Source: Loigolactobacillus backii (GTDB taxonomy: Bacteria > Bacillota > Bacilli > Lactobacillales > Lactobacillaceae). Taken from it: 47,372 nt of DNA. Each line of letters begins with the position of its first letter. Position 1 is the first letter of the stretch. Shown in pieces: positions 40,637 through 47,372 of the stretch. The notes beneath the pieces are model-generated. The model saw only the letters and a list, made by a program, of their open reading frames with translations, was not told the DNA's origin and searched no databases. Position numbers and translations under genes: made by a program. Location: the NCBI RefSeq assembly GCF_003946275.1, contig NZ_RHNQ01000010.1:1-47372 (forward strand). Reading direction: 5' to 3'.

Positions 40637-41291
40637 TCACATCACCGCCATTAACTAAATCTACTGCCGTTGTGAACAAGACACCATCCGTAGCCAAAGG
40701 AGCCATAGCCGTTAATAGTGGCTGCAAGTCAACTTGAGCAACAATCGCCTCGACAACAATTGGTTCGTTATGACTAAACGAAAAAACTTTTGGTCGGTGG
40801 ATTTCATGATCCTTGCCGTAACCGGCAATTCCCCGGGTAACGGTTGCCCAGCCGACATGGTGTTTCTGCAACAAATCAAGCACATCTTCGTAGTGATCTT
40901 TTCTAAACCACTGATTATCGGCTTTAGTAAATAATTTTACAACGTAATGTTGTCCCTCAGTTTGCATCATTTCACTCCCAATCTGCCCACTAGCCGCACT
41001 AATTTGTCCTTTGTTTGCAATAATCCGATTAACACCTGGTACAACAGTCTGATAGATTTTCGCCGGTAAAACTGACTCAATAATGAGCGGCAAATCATTA
41101 AACGGTTCATCCTCCAGAATGCTTTCATGCCGTTTATTATGTTGATCAATTCCGGTCATGCCTTTGCGCATGGTGACCCCGGCAACATGCTGCGCCCATA
41201 AGTAACGTAGCACACGGTGGGCCAACGTATGGTGTCCACTATCCATCTCTAATTCATTAAAAACGATTCGTAATAAATAGCCTGTCGCCAT
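40629..41291 (-). CDS. DUF190-domain protein, two tandem domains
   Basis: A 220-aa soluble protein with two DUF190 copies (about residues 5-100 and 115-215). Copy 1 contains LYRVLRYLWAQHVAGVTMRKGMTGIDQH-like sequence (HRVLRYLWAQHVAGVTMRKG); copy 2 contains YEDVLDLLQKHHVGWATVTRGIAGYG. Both fit the helix-loop-VTRGIxG pattern of this PII-like family. DUF190 genes often neighbour crcB, suggesting regulation of the channel. The ATG at 41291 follows AAAGGAGG. It is first gene of the DUF190-crcB operon. Confidence 0.85.
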   Translation of the reverse strand: MATGYLLRIVFNELEMDSGHHTLAHRVLRYLWAQHVAGVTMRKGMTGIDQHNKRHESILEDEPFNDLPLIIESVLPAKIYQTVVPGVNRIIANKGQISAASGQIGSEMMQTEGQHYVVKLFTKADNQWFRKDHYEDVLDLLQKHHVGWATVTRGIAGYGKDHEIHRPKVFSFSHNEPIVVEAIVAQVDLQPLLTAMAPLATDGVLFTTAVDLVNGGDVNG

Positions 41292-41480
41292 CTGTTCAGG
41301 CCTCCTTTATTTTTTTATATATGTAAAGACTTACTTTCCTAATGCATATTGATTAGACAACAAAAAATATTGATAACTAAAAATTATTGTTGGCGGTCAT
41401 TTTTTACAAAAGTTGGGCCGCCAGTTAAGCACCATTCCTAATTGCTATTAGTCTACTCGTTATTTAGTTTTCTGAAAATA
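41292..41480 (-). promoter_or_regulatory. Leader region of the DUF190-crcB operon
   Basis: A+T-rich region holding a GC hairpin, TGGCGG / CCGCCA (41391-41426, minus strand), about 100 nt upstream of the start. I compared it with the fluoride riboswitch (crcB motif) by eye and could not match the conserved AUGG..AUAAA and GCUGAUG elements. The hairpin may belong to an unrelated leader. Confidence 0.35.
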
Positions 41481-41491
41481 GAAAATCGAAC

Positions 41492-41534
41492 AAAAAAAAG
41501 AAACCACGACAAAATTGCTTGTTATCGCGGTTCC
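41492..41534 (-). terminator. Terminator of the tagE operon
   Basis: Minus strand GGAACCGCGA pairs with TCGTGGTTTC (10 bp with two G-U pairs), followed by T8. Confidence 0.85.
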
Positions 41535-41574
41535 TATTTCCGATCATTATTCTAGTGTGCACTAAAAGCCTGTG

Positions 41575-43098
41575 CTACTGGACAATTTGTTGCCACTGCT
41601 GCCAAACGGTATCTTCAGAAAAGCGTGAACTGCTGCTATAGGCCTGTTCACTGAATTTCTGTAATTTATTTGGATCCTTAAATAACTCAATAATACTATT
41701 GGCCATACTAAACATATTTCCATTTTCAATTAAAAAGCCATTTTCGCCATCTTCAATAATTTCATTGGGTCCATAATTGAAATCATAACTAACAATTGGT
41801 AAGCCATGGCTCAAGGCTTCGATCATGGCTAAAGGCTGGGCATCAATCCGACTGGCAATGACAAAGACTTGGGCGCTATCATAAATATCGTTTAAGTCCG
41901 CCGTGTAGCCCGGAATGCTAACTGCGTCAGTTAGATTAAGCTCCTTAATCAAAGCGTTAAGCTCATCAATTGTTTCACTAGGACCATAACCCCGTAGTTC
42001 CAGCGTTGCATCTGGCATACCGTTATGCACTAAATTAAACGCTCGAATAAGCTGATCAACCCGCTTTTCTGAGCCCAAGCGTCCAACAAATAAGAGCTTG
42101 TGTGATGTTCGTTTGGCCATCATAATTGGTGCCTTTGCGGCCTGTTCAGCCGGAATAACACCACCGGAAATTGCCATAATTGGCATTTGCGGCTGTTTTA
42201 AGCGCATTTCTAAATCACCACGCTGCCGGTTAGTCATCGTAATTAGACCGTCCAATTTTGCCAAGCCTTGCATGCTTAACGGAACTTGATAATAGCCATC
42301 TAATGGCGCATTCAGCTGATCTTCTGGTTCAGTTGCGTGGGCAATTGGGAAGAAGATGTATTTGCGCGCCTTAGTTGTCATCGCCAGTAGCGGTTGATTG
42401 GCAACTCCTGGTCGATCGGCGATAAAGGTGTTAGTTTCCTCAGTTTGCTGATTTAATTTATCGAGGAAGAAGGTAAATAGATCTTCAACATTAGTAAAAT
42501 AGTGCGCTACGTCTTGATCAGTAATGAGCCTAATCAACGTGTTCAGTGGATTGCCCTGCGTATCCTTAACGTAATAGCGCTCCATGACGCGCTTACCAGT
42601 TGGTGTATACAGATTTTCCGCCATTAATTGGCCATCTTGCCCGTAGAGTTGTTCCGCAGACTTGAAGCCGCGCCAATCATATAAATCAGTTTGACTTAAA
42701 TTCCCCGAAGCATCAAAAAAGTTAACGTAATACAATTGGCCAATCGTTCCCGGCGTAAACCAAACGTCTTCTACCAAATGATCGCCACTACGAACGTGAC
42801 TTACATTGGCGCCTGGTTCAATTTGATAATCAACTGGCAAATGTAGGTCTTGAATGTGTAACGTTTTATAATCGGATTCATCAATGTGCTCAGCGTTTTG
42901 AAAATAGTCGAACATATTAACCAAATCATCGTCGGTTAGCCCAAATTGCTTAATCGTTCGGTGTTGCGAACGATCAAAATCCCGCGTAACAATTTTTGCC
43001 GGAACACCTTTAGCGTCAAATAGCTGAACCCGCTTAATTTCGGCGTGTTCCACACCTGAGTTGCGTTCAAAAATATATTGATTTAGAAAGTAATACAT
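41575..43098 (-). CDS. tagE: Poly(glycerol-phosphate) alpha-glucosyltransferase-like GT4, second copy
   Basis: A 507-aa GT-B glycosyltransferase. The N-terminal ~220 residues are the TagE/Gtf1-type extension (MYYFLNQYIFERNSGVEHAE). The GT4 catalytic half includes LLFVGRLGSEKRVDQLIRAF, ELRGYGPSETIDELNA, SIPGYTADLNDIYDSAQVFV and the EX7E region MIEALSHGLPIVSYDFNYGPNEII. It likely adds glucose to wall teichoic acid or a glycoprotein in the cytoplasm. Its ATG directly follows the stop of the upstream paralogue (TAAATG), with GGAGG inside that gene. The pair probably arose by tandem duplication. Confidence 0.85.
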   Translation of the reverse strand: MYYFLNQYIFERNSGVEHAEIKRVQLFDAKGVPAKIVTRDFDRSQHRTIKQFGLTDDDLVNMFDYFQNAEHIDESDYKTLHIQDLHLPVDYQIEPGANVSHVRSGDHLVEDVWFTPGTIGQLYYVNFFDASGNLSQTDLYDWRGFKSAEQLYGQDGQLMAENLYTPTGKRVMERYYVKDTQGNPLNTLIRLITDQDVAHYFTNVEDLFTFFLDKLNQQTEETNTFIADRPGVANQPLLAMTTKARKYIFFPIAHATEPEDQLNAPLDGYYQVPLSMQGLAKLDGLITMTNRQRGDLEMRLKQPQMPIMAISGGVIPAEQAAKAPIMMAKRTSHKLLFVGRLGSEKRVDQLIRAFNLVHNGMPDATLELRGYGPSETIDELNALIKELNLTDAVSIPGYTADLNDIYDSAQVFVIASRIDAQPLAMIEALSHGLPIVSYDFNYGPNEIIEDGENGFLIENGNMFSMANSIIELFKDPNKLQKFSEQAYSSSSRFSEDTVWQQWQQIVQ

Positions 43099-44649
43099 TT
43101 AATCAACCTCCGCGACAGTTTGTTGCTGCTGGTAAAAACGATCAGCCTCAGTAATTAAAAGTTGCCACTGAGCCATAACTGCATCTTCTGAATAACGCCG
43201 ACTATTATCGTAGGCGGCCTCACTAAAGTTCATCAATTTTGCCGGATTACTTAATAAATCGAGAATGGCCTCGGCCAAACCGTCGATATCATCATTTTTA
43301 GTTAGAATTCCCGTTTTCTGATCCTGAATAATATCAGCGGGACCATACTTAATATCGTTGGCAATCAACGGCAGCCCGTGCGCCTGTGCCTCCAATAACA
43401 TCAGTGAGAAACCTTCTGCCCGACTTGGTAGTAACCCAATTTGCGCACTATTATAGATCTCACTAACATTTTCTGAATAGCCCATAAATTTAACACTGTC
43501 CGTCAAGCCAGCTTCAGTCACTTGTTTGCGTAATTTTTCTTCAGTATCGCCGTTACTGTAACCCCAGAATTCCAAGGTTGCCTTAGGATAATGCTGGTGA
43601 ACTTTTTCGAACACCTTAATAGCTTGATCTTGCTGTTTTTCTGGTGCTAAACGAGCAACTTCAACCAATTTTTGAGGGGTGCGCGTTTGCCAATCGACGT
43701 GGGGCTCGTTCAGTGTTTCATTGGCGACAAACCCAACTGGAATCGTAAATTCAGGAACCTTTTCACCAAAACGCGCCACCATATCAGTTGTTTGCTGTGG
43801 CGTTGCTGAAATAACCGCATTCCACTGGCCCAAATTATTAAGGGCATGTTCGTAATTGGAATTCAAAGTTGAATGTTGCATATCGCTAGGATCATTAACG
43901 TGATCATTATGCAAGTGTAATACTTTGAAGGCCTTTGTTTCCATGTGGAACAACGACCAAGCTAGCTCAACCGTTCGATCACAAATGAAAACATTGTGCC
44001 CGCCATCACTTTGATTCAACTCATCGTAGAAAAAGCGTGTTAACTCGGCCATGCCGTTGAAAGAATAGTCTTGGCCGTGATAATTTAAAACGCGCCACGA
44101 ATTTTGTTCATTCCCCTGCCGATCTAGTAAATGCAATTTTTGAATGTGGGCCACACCATCGCGACCAAGGTATTGTTCGTTAGCAATCTTACCATCCCAA
44201 TCAAAATATTGCTCCAAACTAATGAAGCCCCGCGTATCGTACCAAACCATTTTTACAGTTTTACCATTAGGTTCTAGATACTGAATATTTTTAAGATCAG
44301 TAAACTCTGGTTCGCGCGTTGTGATAATCATCAAGCGCTTATCCTGTTGGGTCACAACGTAATCATGACCATTTTTTTGCAACGAACAATTATCTGGCAA
44401 TTTTAAATCATTCACGGTAACCTGCTGATAATCCACTTGTTCAGTGTTATTAAAAAAATCAAATAAGTTAATAAAATTAGCAGTACTAATATTCGCTTGT
44501 GCCAGTACCTGATGAAGATCCAGCGCAAATGAACGCGTGACAATTTTTGCAGCTACGTTATTTTTATTGAATAGCATTAACCGCTTAATTTCGGCGTGCT
44601 CAATACCAGATTTTTGGGCTTGCATATTATCATTTAAAAAATAATACAT
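43099..44649 (-). CDS. tagE: Poly(glycerol-phosphate) alpha-glucosyltransferase-like GT4, first copy
   Basis: A 516-aa paralogue of the next gene, sharing MYYFLNxxxxxxxSGIEHAEIKR and the GT4 motifs LVEVARLAPEKQQDQAIKVFEKV, LEFWGYSNGDTEEKLRK, VKFMGYSENVSEIYNSAQIG and LLEAQAHGLPLIANDIKYGPADII. TagE-type enzymes transfer glucose from UDP-glucose to poly(glycerol phosphate) teichoic acid; a related role in glycosylating Ser-rich proteins is possible. The LysM protein at 10195 is a plausible but unproven protein target. It is the first gene of the operon, with ATG at 44649 and a TATAAT promoter at 44691. Confidence 0.85.
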   Translation of the reverse strand: MYYFLNDNMQAQKSGIEHAEIKRLMLFNKNNVAAKIVTRSFALDLHQVLAQANISTANFINLFDFFNNTEQVDYQQVTVNDLKLPDNCSLQKNGHDYVVTQQDKRLMIITTREPEFTDLKNIQYLEPNGKTVKMVWYDTRGFISLEQYFDWDGKIANEQYLGRDGVAHIQKLHLLDRQGNEQNSWRVLNYHGQDYSFNGMAELTRFFYDELNQSDGGHNVFICDRTVELAWSLFHMETKAFKVLHLHNDHVNDPSDMQHSTLNSNYEHALNNLGQWNAVISATPQQTTDMVARFGEKVPEFTIPVGFVANETLNEPHVDWQTRTPQKLVEVARLAPEKQQDQAIKVFEKVHQHYPKATLEFWGYSNGDTEEKLRKQVTEAGLTDSVKFMGYSENVSEIYNSAQIGLLPSRAEGFSLMLLEAQAHGLPLIANDIKYGPADIIQDQKTGILTKNDDIDGLAEAILDLLSNPAKLMNFSEAAYDNSRRYSEDAVMAQWQLLITEADRFYQQQQTVAEVD

Positions 44650-44690
44650 TTAGTCAGTCCTCCTCAGTTCTTAAGATCCCACTTAATTTT

Positions 44691-44718
44691 ATTATACGCT
44701 CAAAGCCGGTTGTACAAC
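44691..44718 (-). promoter_or_regulatory. tagE operon promoter with palindrome
   Basis: Perfect -10 TATAAT at 44691-44696. The -35 region holds the palindrome GTTGTACAAC (44709-44718), which might be an operator. The -35 hexamer match is poor. Confidence 0.5.
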
Positions 44719-44772
44719 AGTGGGTGGAAAGTACCTATTTAAACACAATCCATTAATTAATTCAGGCCTCTT

Positions 44773-45351
44773 TTAAATTAAAACGGCCGCCTTAAGTAAC
44801 GTTAAAATTTGTTCTAATGGTACTTTGACTGGATCTAACTGTTTAGCCGTCACTGCATGAGCGTAAGTCAATAAAGTTGTGCTAATCATGGTTTGCAGAA
44901 TTGACGCAGCCGTTTTACGGAAAACACCTGCCTTGATACCGGCCGCCAAAAAATCGGTTGGGGCATTAAAAATGGCCTGCCGCTGTTGAATTGGTACTGG
45001 CAGTGTCTGTAAGATTGGATCGGCCGCAAATTGTTGCAACAACTGAACATGTTCTGGATGTTCAATACTATATTGATAGAGCGCACGCATATAAATTCCC
45101 AGCTGTTCTTTCGGCGTTTCAACATCCGTTAATTGTTGCCGCAAATAATCGGCAAGCTGTTCCTGCGTTGTTTTAAAAACAGTTGCTAGAAGAACTTCCT
45201 TACTAGAAAAATAAATATACAAATTAGACTGAACAAGACCCGCAGCCCTAGCAACCTTGGCCGTTGTCACACTGCTCAATCCATTTTTTACAATTAAATT
45301 AGTTGCACTTTTTAAAATAGCCAAGCGTTTTTGATCGTCTTTTATTCGCAT
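44773..45351 (-). CDS. TetR-family transcriptional regulator
   Basis: A 192-aa regulator. The N-terminal HTH is ILKSATNLIVKNGLSSVTTAKVARAAGLVQSNLYIYFSSKEVLL. The C-terminal domain is of TetR size. It sits 24 nt after the beta-hydroxyacid dehydrogenase gene in the same direction and is probably co-transcribed with it. The AGGAG is unusually far (16 nt) from the ATG at 45351, so translation may be weak or partly coupled. The ligand is unknown. Confidence 0.85.
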   Translation of the reverse strand: MRIKDDQKRLAILKSATNLIVKNGLSSVTTAKVARAAGLVQSNLYIYFSSKEVLLATVFKTTQEQLADYLRQQLTDVETPKEQLGIYMRALYQYSIEHPEHVQLLQQFAADPILQTLPVPIQQRQAIFNAPTDFLAAGIKAGVFRKTAASILQTMISTTLLTYAHAVTAKQLDPVKVPLEQILTLLKAAVLI

Positions 45352-45374
45352 AATTTAGTCTAAACTACTCCTAG

Positions 45375-46262
45375 TTATTTAGTTGGCTGATCGCCAGCTG
45401 GCCACCAGAGTTTGATCAATGCCTGCGTTCCGTCATTGCCCAATTGTTTTTGATCAACTAACTGCTCGTATAGTTGCGCAGCTGTTTTGGTTGCTGGCAA
45501 ATCTAATTTCATCTTTTTGGCTTCATCCAGCGCAATTCGCAAATCCTTCAAGAAGTGTTTGGCAAAAAAGCCTGGCGTATAATCGTGCTGCAAGATTCGC
45601 GGTGCGTACGTATTCATACTCCAATTGTCAGCACCACCAGCATGTAAGGTGGCCAAAACATCGGTTAGGTTAAGCCCAGCAGCCTGTGCGTAAACTAACA
45701 TTTCGGTCAAGCCAGTCATCGTGCCGGCAATCATAATCTGATTGGCCATCTTGGCGTGCTGACCCAAACCAGGTCCACCAAATAAATTAACGCGTTGACT
45801 AAAAGCTTTCAGAATTGGCTGCATTTGTTCATAGGCCGCTTTCGTAGCCCCAACCATAACGGTCAAAGTGCCATTTTTGGCACCAATATCACCACCAGAA
45901 ACAGGCGCATCTGCTACTTGAAACTGTTGCGCTTGTCCATCCGTCGCTAATTTTTTTGCTAAAGTTGGCGTACTTGTCGTCATATCGACTAACAACTGGT
46001 TGGCCTTGGCACCGGCAAAGATACCAGCAGCACCATAATAGACTGCCTCAACGTCGGCCGGAAAACCAACCATTGTGAAAGTCACATCACTTGACTGTGC
46101 GACGGCCTTTGGTGTGTCCGCCCAGGTTGCACCAGCCGCAAGCACCTCTGCTGCGTGTGCCTTTGTCCGATTGTAAACAACAACCTGATAACCTGCCTGC
46201 AAAAGGTTATTGATGATGCCACTACCCATAACACCAGTTCCCACAAAACCAATTTTTTCCAT
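45375..46262 (-). CDS. 3-hydroxyisobutyrate dehydrogenase-family protein
   Basis: A 295-aa beta-hydroxyacid dehydrogenase. The N-terminal NAD(P) loop is GFVGTGVMGSGI; DAPVSGGDIGAKNGTLTVMVG is the conserved substrate segment; the catalytic Lys is in HAKMANQIMIAG. Members include 3-hydroxyisobutyrate, tartronate semialdehyde and succinic semialdehyde reductases; the actual substrate is not clear. The ATG at 46262 follows AAGAAGG. It is in operon with a TetR regulator and divergent from the esterase. Confidence 0.88.
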   Translation of the reverse strand: MEKIGFVGTGVMGSGIINNLLQAGYQVVVYNRTKAHAAEVLAAGATWADTPKAVAQSSDVTFTMVGFPADVEAVYYGAAGIFAGAKANQLLVDMTTSTPTLAKKLATDGQAQQFQVADAPVSGGDIGAKNGTLTVMVGATKAAYEQMQPILKAFSQRVNLFGGPGLGQHAKMANQIMIAGTMTGLTEMLVYAQAAGLNLTDVLATLHAGGADNWSMNTYAPRILQHDYTPGFFAKHFLKDLRIALDEAKKMKLDLPATKTAAQLYEQLVDQKQLGNDGTQALIKLWWPAGDQPTK

Positions 46263-46333
46263 ATTTTTGCCTTCTTTCCAGTTGTACTCCCTACTAGCTT
46301 AGTCCACTAACTGGATTTTGTGAACTTTAAAAT

Positions 46334-46378
46334 TTTACAATGTAAAGTGCTTGCTTCTCTTCTTAGTTGGCCCATACT
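46334..46378 (+). promoter_or_regulatory. Divergent promoter region with palindrome, esterase side
   Basis: TTTACA-A-TGTAAA palindrome at 46334-46346, between the dehydrogenase and esterase genes and a possible operator for the nearby TetR protein. The esterase promoter candidate is TTGCTT (46351-46356)-16-CATACT (46373-46378). Confidence 0.4.
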
Positions 46379-46416
46379 AGAATTGATTAGAAACAAATTT
46401 GATAAGGAGGATGCTT

Positions 46417-47226
46417 ATGCAGATTATTGAAAAACCATTAACGGCTAAAGGGATGGCCGGTCCCTATTTGAAGGGATTATTAAAATCCCCTGATCCAGCT
46501 GCTGGTCAGACCAAACTACCAGCAATTATCATCATTCCGGGCGGCGCCTATACGCATATTCCAGTTGAACAAACCGAAACAATGGCACTGGCTTTCGCCA
46601 ACCAAGGCTTCCAGAGCTTTTACCTTCGTTATTCCTTTATGGATGAAGCCCAACCGTTAATGCCCCAACCATTAATTGAACTGGCTAAGGCCGTCCAGCT
46701 ACTACACCAAAACGCTGATGAATGGCAGCTTGATTCTGACAAGATTGTCATTGCTGGCTTCTCGGTTGGTGGCCATATTGTTGGGCTTTATAATGATTAT
46801 TGGGATAGTGCTTGGTTAACTAAGGCAACTGGTTTTGGCGCCGATGAATTAAAAATTAACGCCGCAATCATGGGCTATCCTGTTGTCAGTCCTAAGCTCG
46901 GTTTTCCAAAGGATGCCGCAACCGTTCAAAAGTGGGCGGACGATCCAGACTTCATCGCCGCGGACGAACAAGTGACCGCCACCAACGCCCCAACTTTTGT
47001 TTGGACAACTTTGGATGATAACGTTGTTCCTTCTGCTAATTCACTCGCTTATGTAGAGGCGTTAAAGACCGCCGAAGTTTCAGTTGAAAGTCACCTTTTC
47101 CGCCACGGTCCCCATGGTCTTGCATTAGCCAACCAACAAACGGGTAATGATAGTGAGACGGTTAATCCCCACGTTGGTCATTGGTTTGAACTTGCCACTG
47201 AATGGTTGAATGATATTTTAGATTAA
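46417..47226 (+). CDS. Alpha/beta-hydrolase, esterase/lipase (BD-FAE-like)
   Basis: A 269-aa cytosolic carboxylesterase-type hydrolase. The oxyanion segment is IIIPGGAYTH; the nucleophile elbow is IAGFSVGGHI (G-x-S-x-G-G); Asp is in TTLDDNVVPSANS; and His is in FRHGPHGLAL. It resembles acetyl-xylan or feruloyl esterase-like proteins of lactobacilli. AAGGAGG immediately touches the ATG at 46411, so the ATG at 46417 (6 nt spacing) is preferred over the longer frame from TTG 46399. It ends at a strong terminator. Confidence 0.88.
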   Translation: MQIIEKPLTAKGMAGPYLKGLLKSPDPAAGQTKLPAIIIIPGGAYTHIPVEQTETMALAFANQGFQSFYLRYSFMDEAQPLMPQPLIELAKAVQLLHQNADEWQLDSDKIVIAGFSVGGHIVGLYNDYWDSAWLTKATGFGADELKINAAIMGYPVVSPKLGFPKDAATVQKWADDPDFIAADEQVTATNAPTFVWTTLDDNVVPSANSLAYVEALKTAEVSVESHLFRHGPHGLALANQQTGNDSETVNPHVGHWFELATEWLNDILD

Positions 47227-47236
47227 AAATAACAAA

Positions 47237-47272
47237 AAAGCGAAGTGCCTAGAAATCACGGCACTTCGCTTT
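47237..47272 (+). terminator. Terminator of the esterase gene
   Basis: AAAGCGAAGTGCC pairs with GGCACTTCGCTTT (13 bp). A/T-rich on both sides, so possibly bidirectional. Confidence 0.85.
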
Positions 47273-47372
47273 AATTTATTAATTTACTTTTACAGCTGAA
47301 ACTTGAAAGTATGAAGACAGACTGATCCCTTGGTATCACAGGGCATATTTTAATTAATTTAACCATTTAGCT

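Noticed and set aside
41292-41480. Fluoride riboswitch before the DUF190-crcB operon
   Set aside because: The conserved crcB-motif elements were not found; only an unrelated GC hairpin is present.
47273-47372. 31-codon minus-strand ORF at the window end
   Set aside because: It starts at ATG without a ribosome site and has no terminator; likely chance.
1-47372. CRISPR arrays, tRNA/rRNA, prophage or replication origin
   Set aside because: No regularly spaced repeats, tRNA cloverleaf, rRNA signature, phage gene cluster or DnaA-box cluster was seen by eye.

Overview
The window looks like chromosome of a low-GC, facultatively anaerobic Lactobacillaceae (lactic acid bacterium). The evidence is A+T-rich intergenic DNA, AGGAGG-type ribosome sites, frequent TTG and GTG starts, ISL3-family insertion sequences, a poly(glycerol-phosphate) glucosyltransferase (TagE) pair, a class 1A dihydroorotate dehydrogenase and a Nramp manganese importer. 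I cannot name the species. No rRNA, tRNA, CRISPR array, prophage or replication origin was seen. Most genes are single genes or 2-3 gene operons closed by strong hairpin terminators.

Layout. 1-177: 3' end of an ISL3 element abutting the asnB terminator. 238-8415: asnB, a cupin, two membrane proteins, a zinc-type CDF exporter with a palindromic operator, and a ClC channel + Mn-pyrophosphatase operon. 8696-12498: an MFS transporter with a cre site, a secreted LysM protein, and a methyltransferase/MarR pair. 12730-15504: copper module (CopB ATPase, CopY repressor, cop boxes). 15780-21374: cold-shock protein, two small genes, aldo/keto reductase, an ECF-type membrane protein with an attenuator-like leader, an FAD-linked 2-hydroxyacid oxidase with a cre site, and pyrD. 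21521-24216: TetR divergent from an ABC exporter, with twin operators. 24282-31652: small hypothetical gene, aminotransferase, NAD(P)-binding protein/PadR, mntH, a complete ISL3 element (29279-30830) with an 8-bp target duplication, and a HAD phosphatase. 32222-36099: a heme-stress module (HssR/HssS two-component system and HrtBA exporter) with an HssR direct repeat. 36253-39054: metal/oxidative-stress genes (Dps-like, HMA chaperone, P1B ATPase) behind two perfect FNR-type boxes. 39055-39766: a gene-free stretch holding a large inverted-repeat structure. 39767-41291: two CrcB fluoride channels and a DUF190 protein. 41575-47226: the TagE pair, TetR, a beta-hydroxyacid dehydrogenase and an esterase.

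The recurring theme is metal and heme homeostasis: Cu (copYB), Zn-type CDF, Mn (mntH), heme (hssRS-hrtBA), a P1B ATPase with an atypical CPG motif, Dps and fluoride channels. Several have readable operators. The most striking observations are: (i) two FNR-type TTGAT-N4-ATCAA boxes at identical spacing from their -10 elements in the P1B/HMA/Dps cluster; (ii) an in-frame TAA inside the ATPase domain of the heme-sensor kinase HssS; (iii) two different ISL3 elements both sitting in the T-tract of a terminator, in the same relative orientation; (iv) two genes whose only well-spaced start is a non-canonical AUU or AUC; (v) a ~280-nt structured intergenic element; and (vi) a duplicated leader with a tiny arginine-rich ORF before a HAD phosphatase. 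Starts were moved from the longest ORF wherever a Shine-Dalgarno sequence decided the matter.
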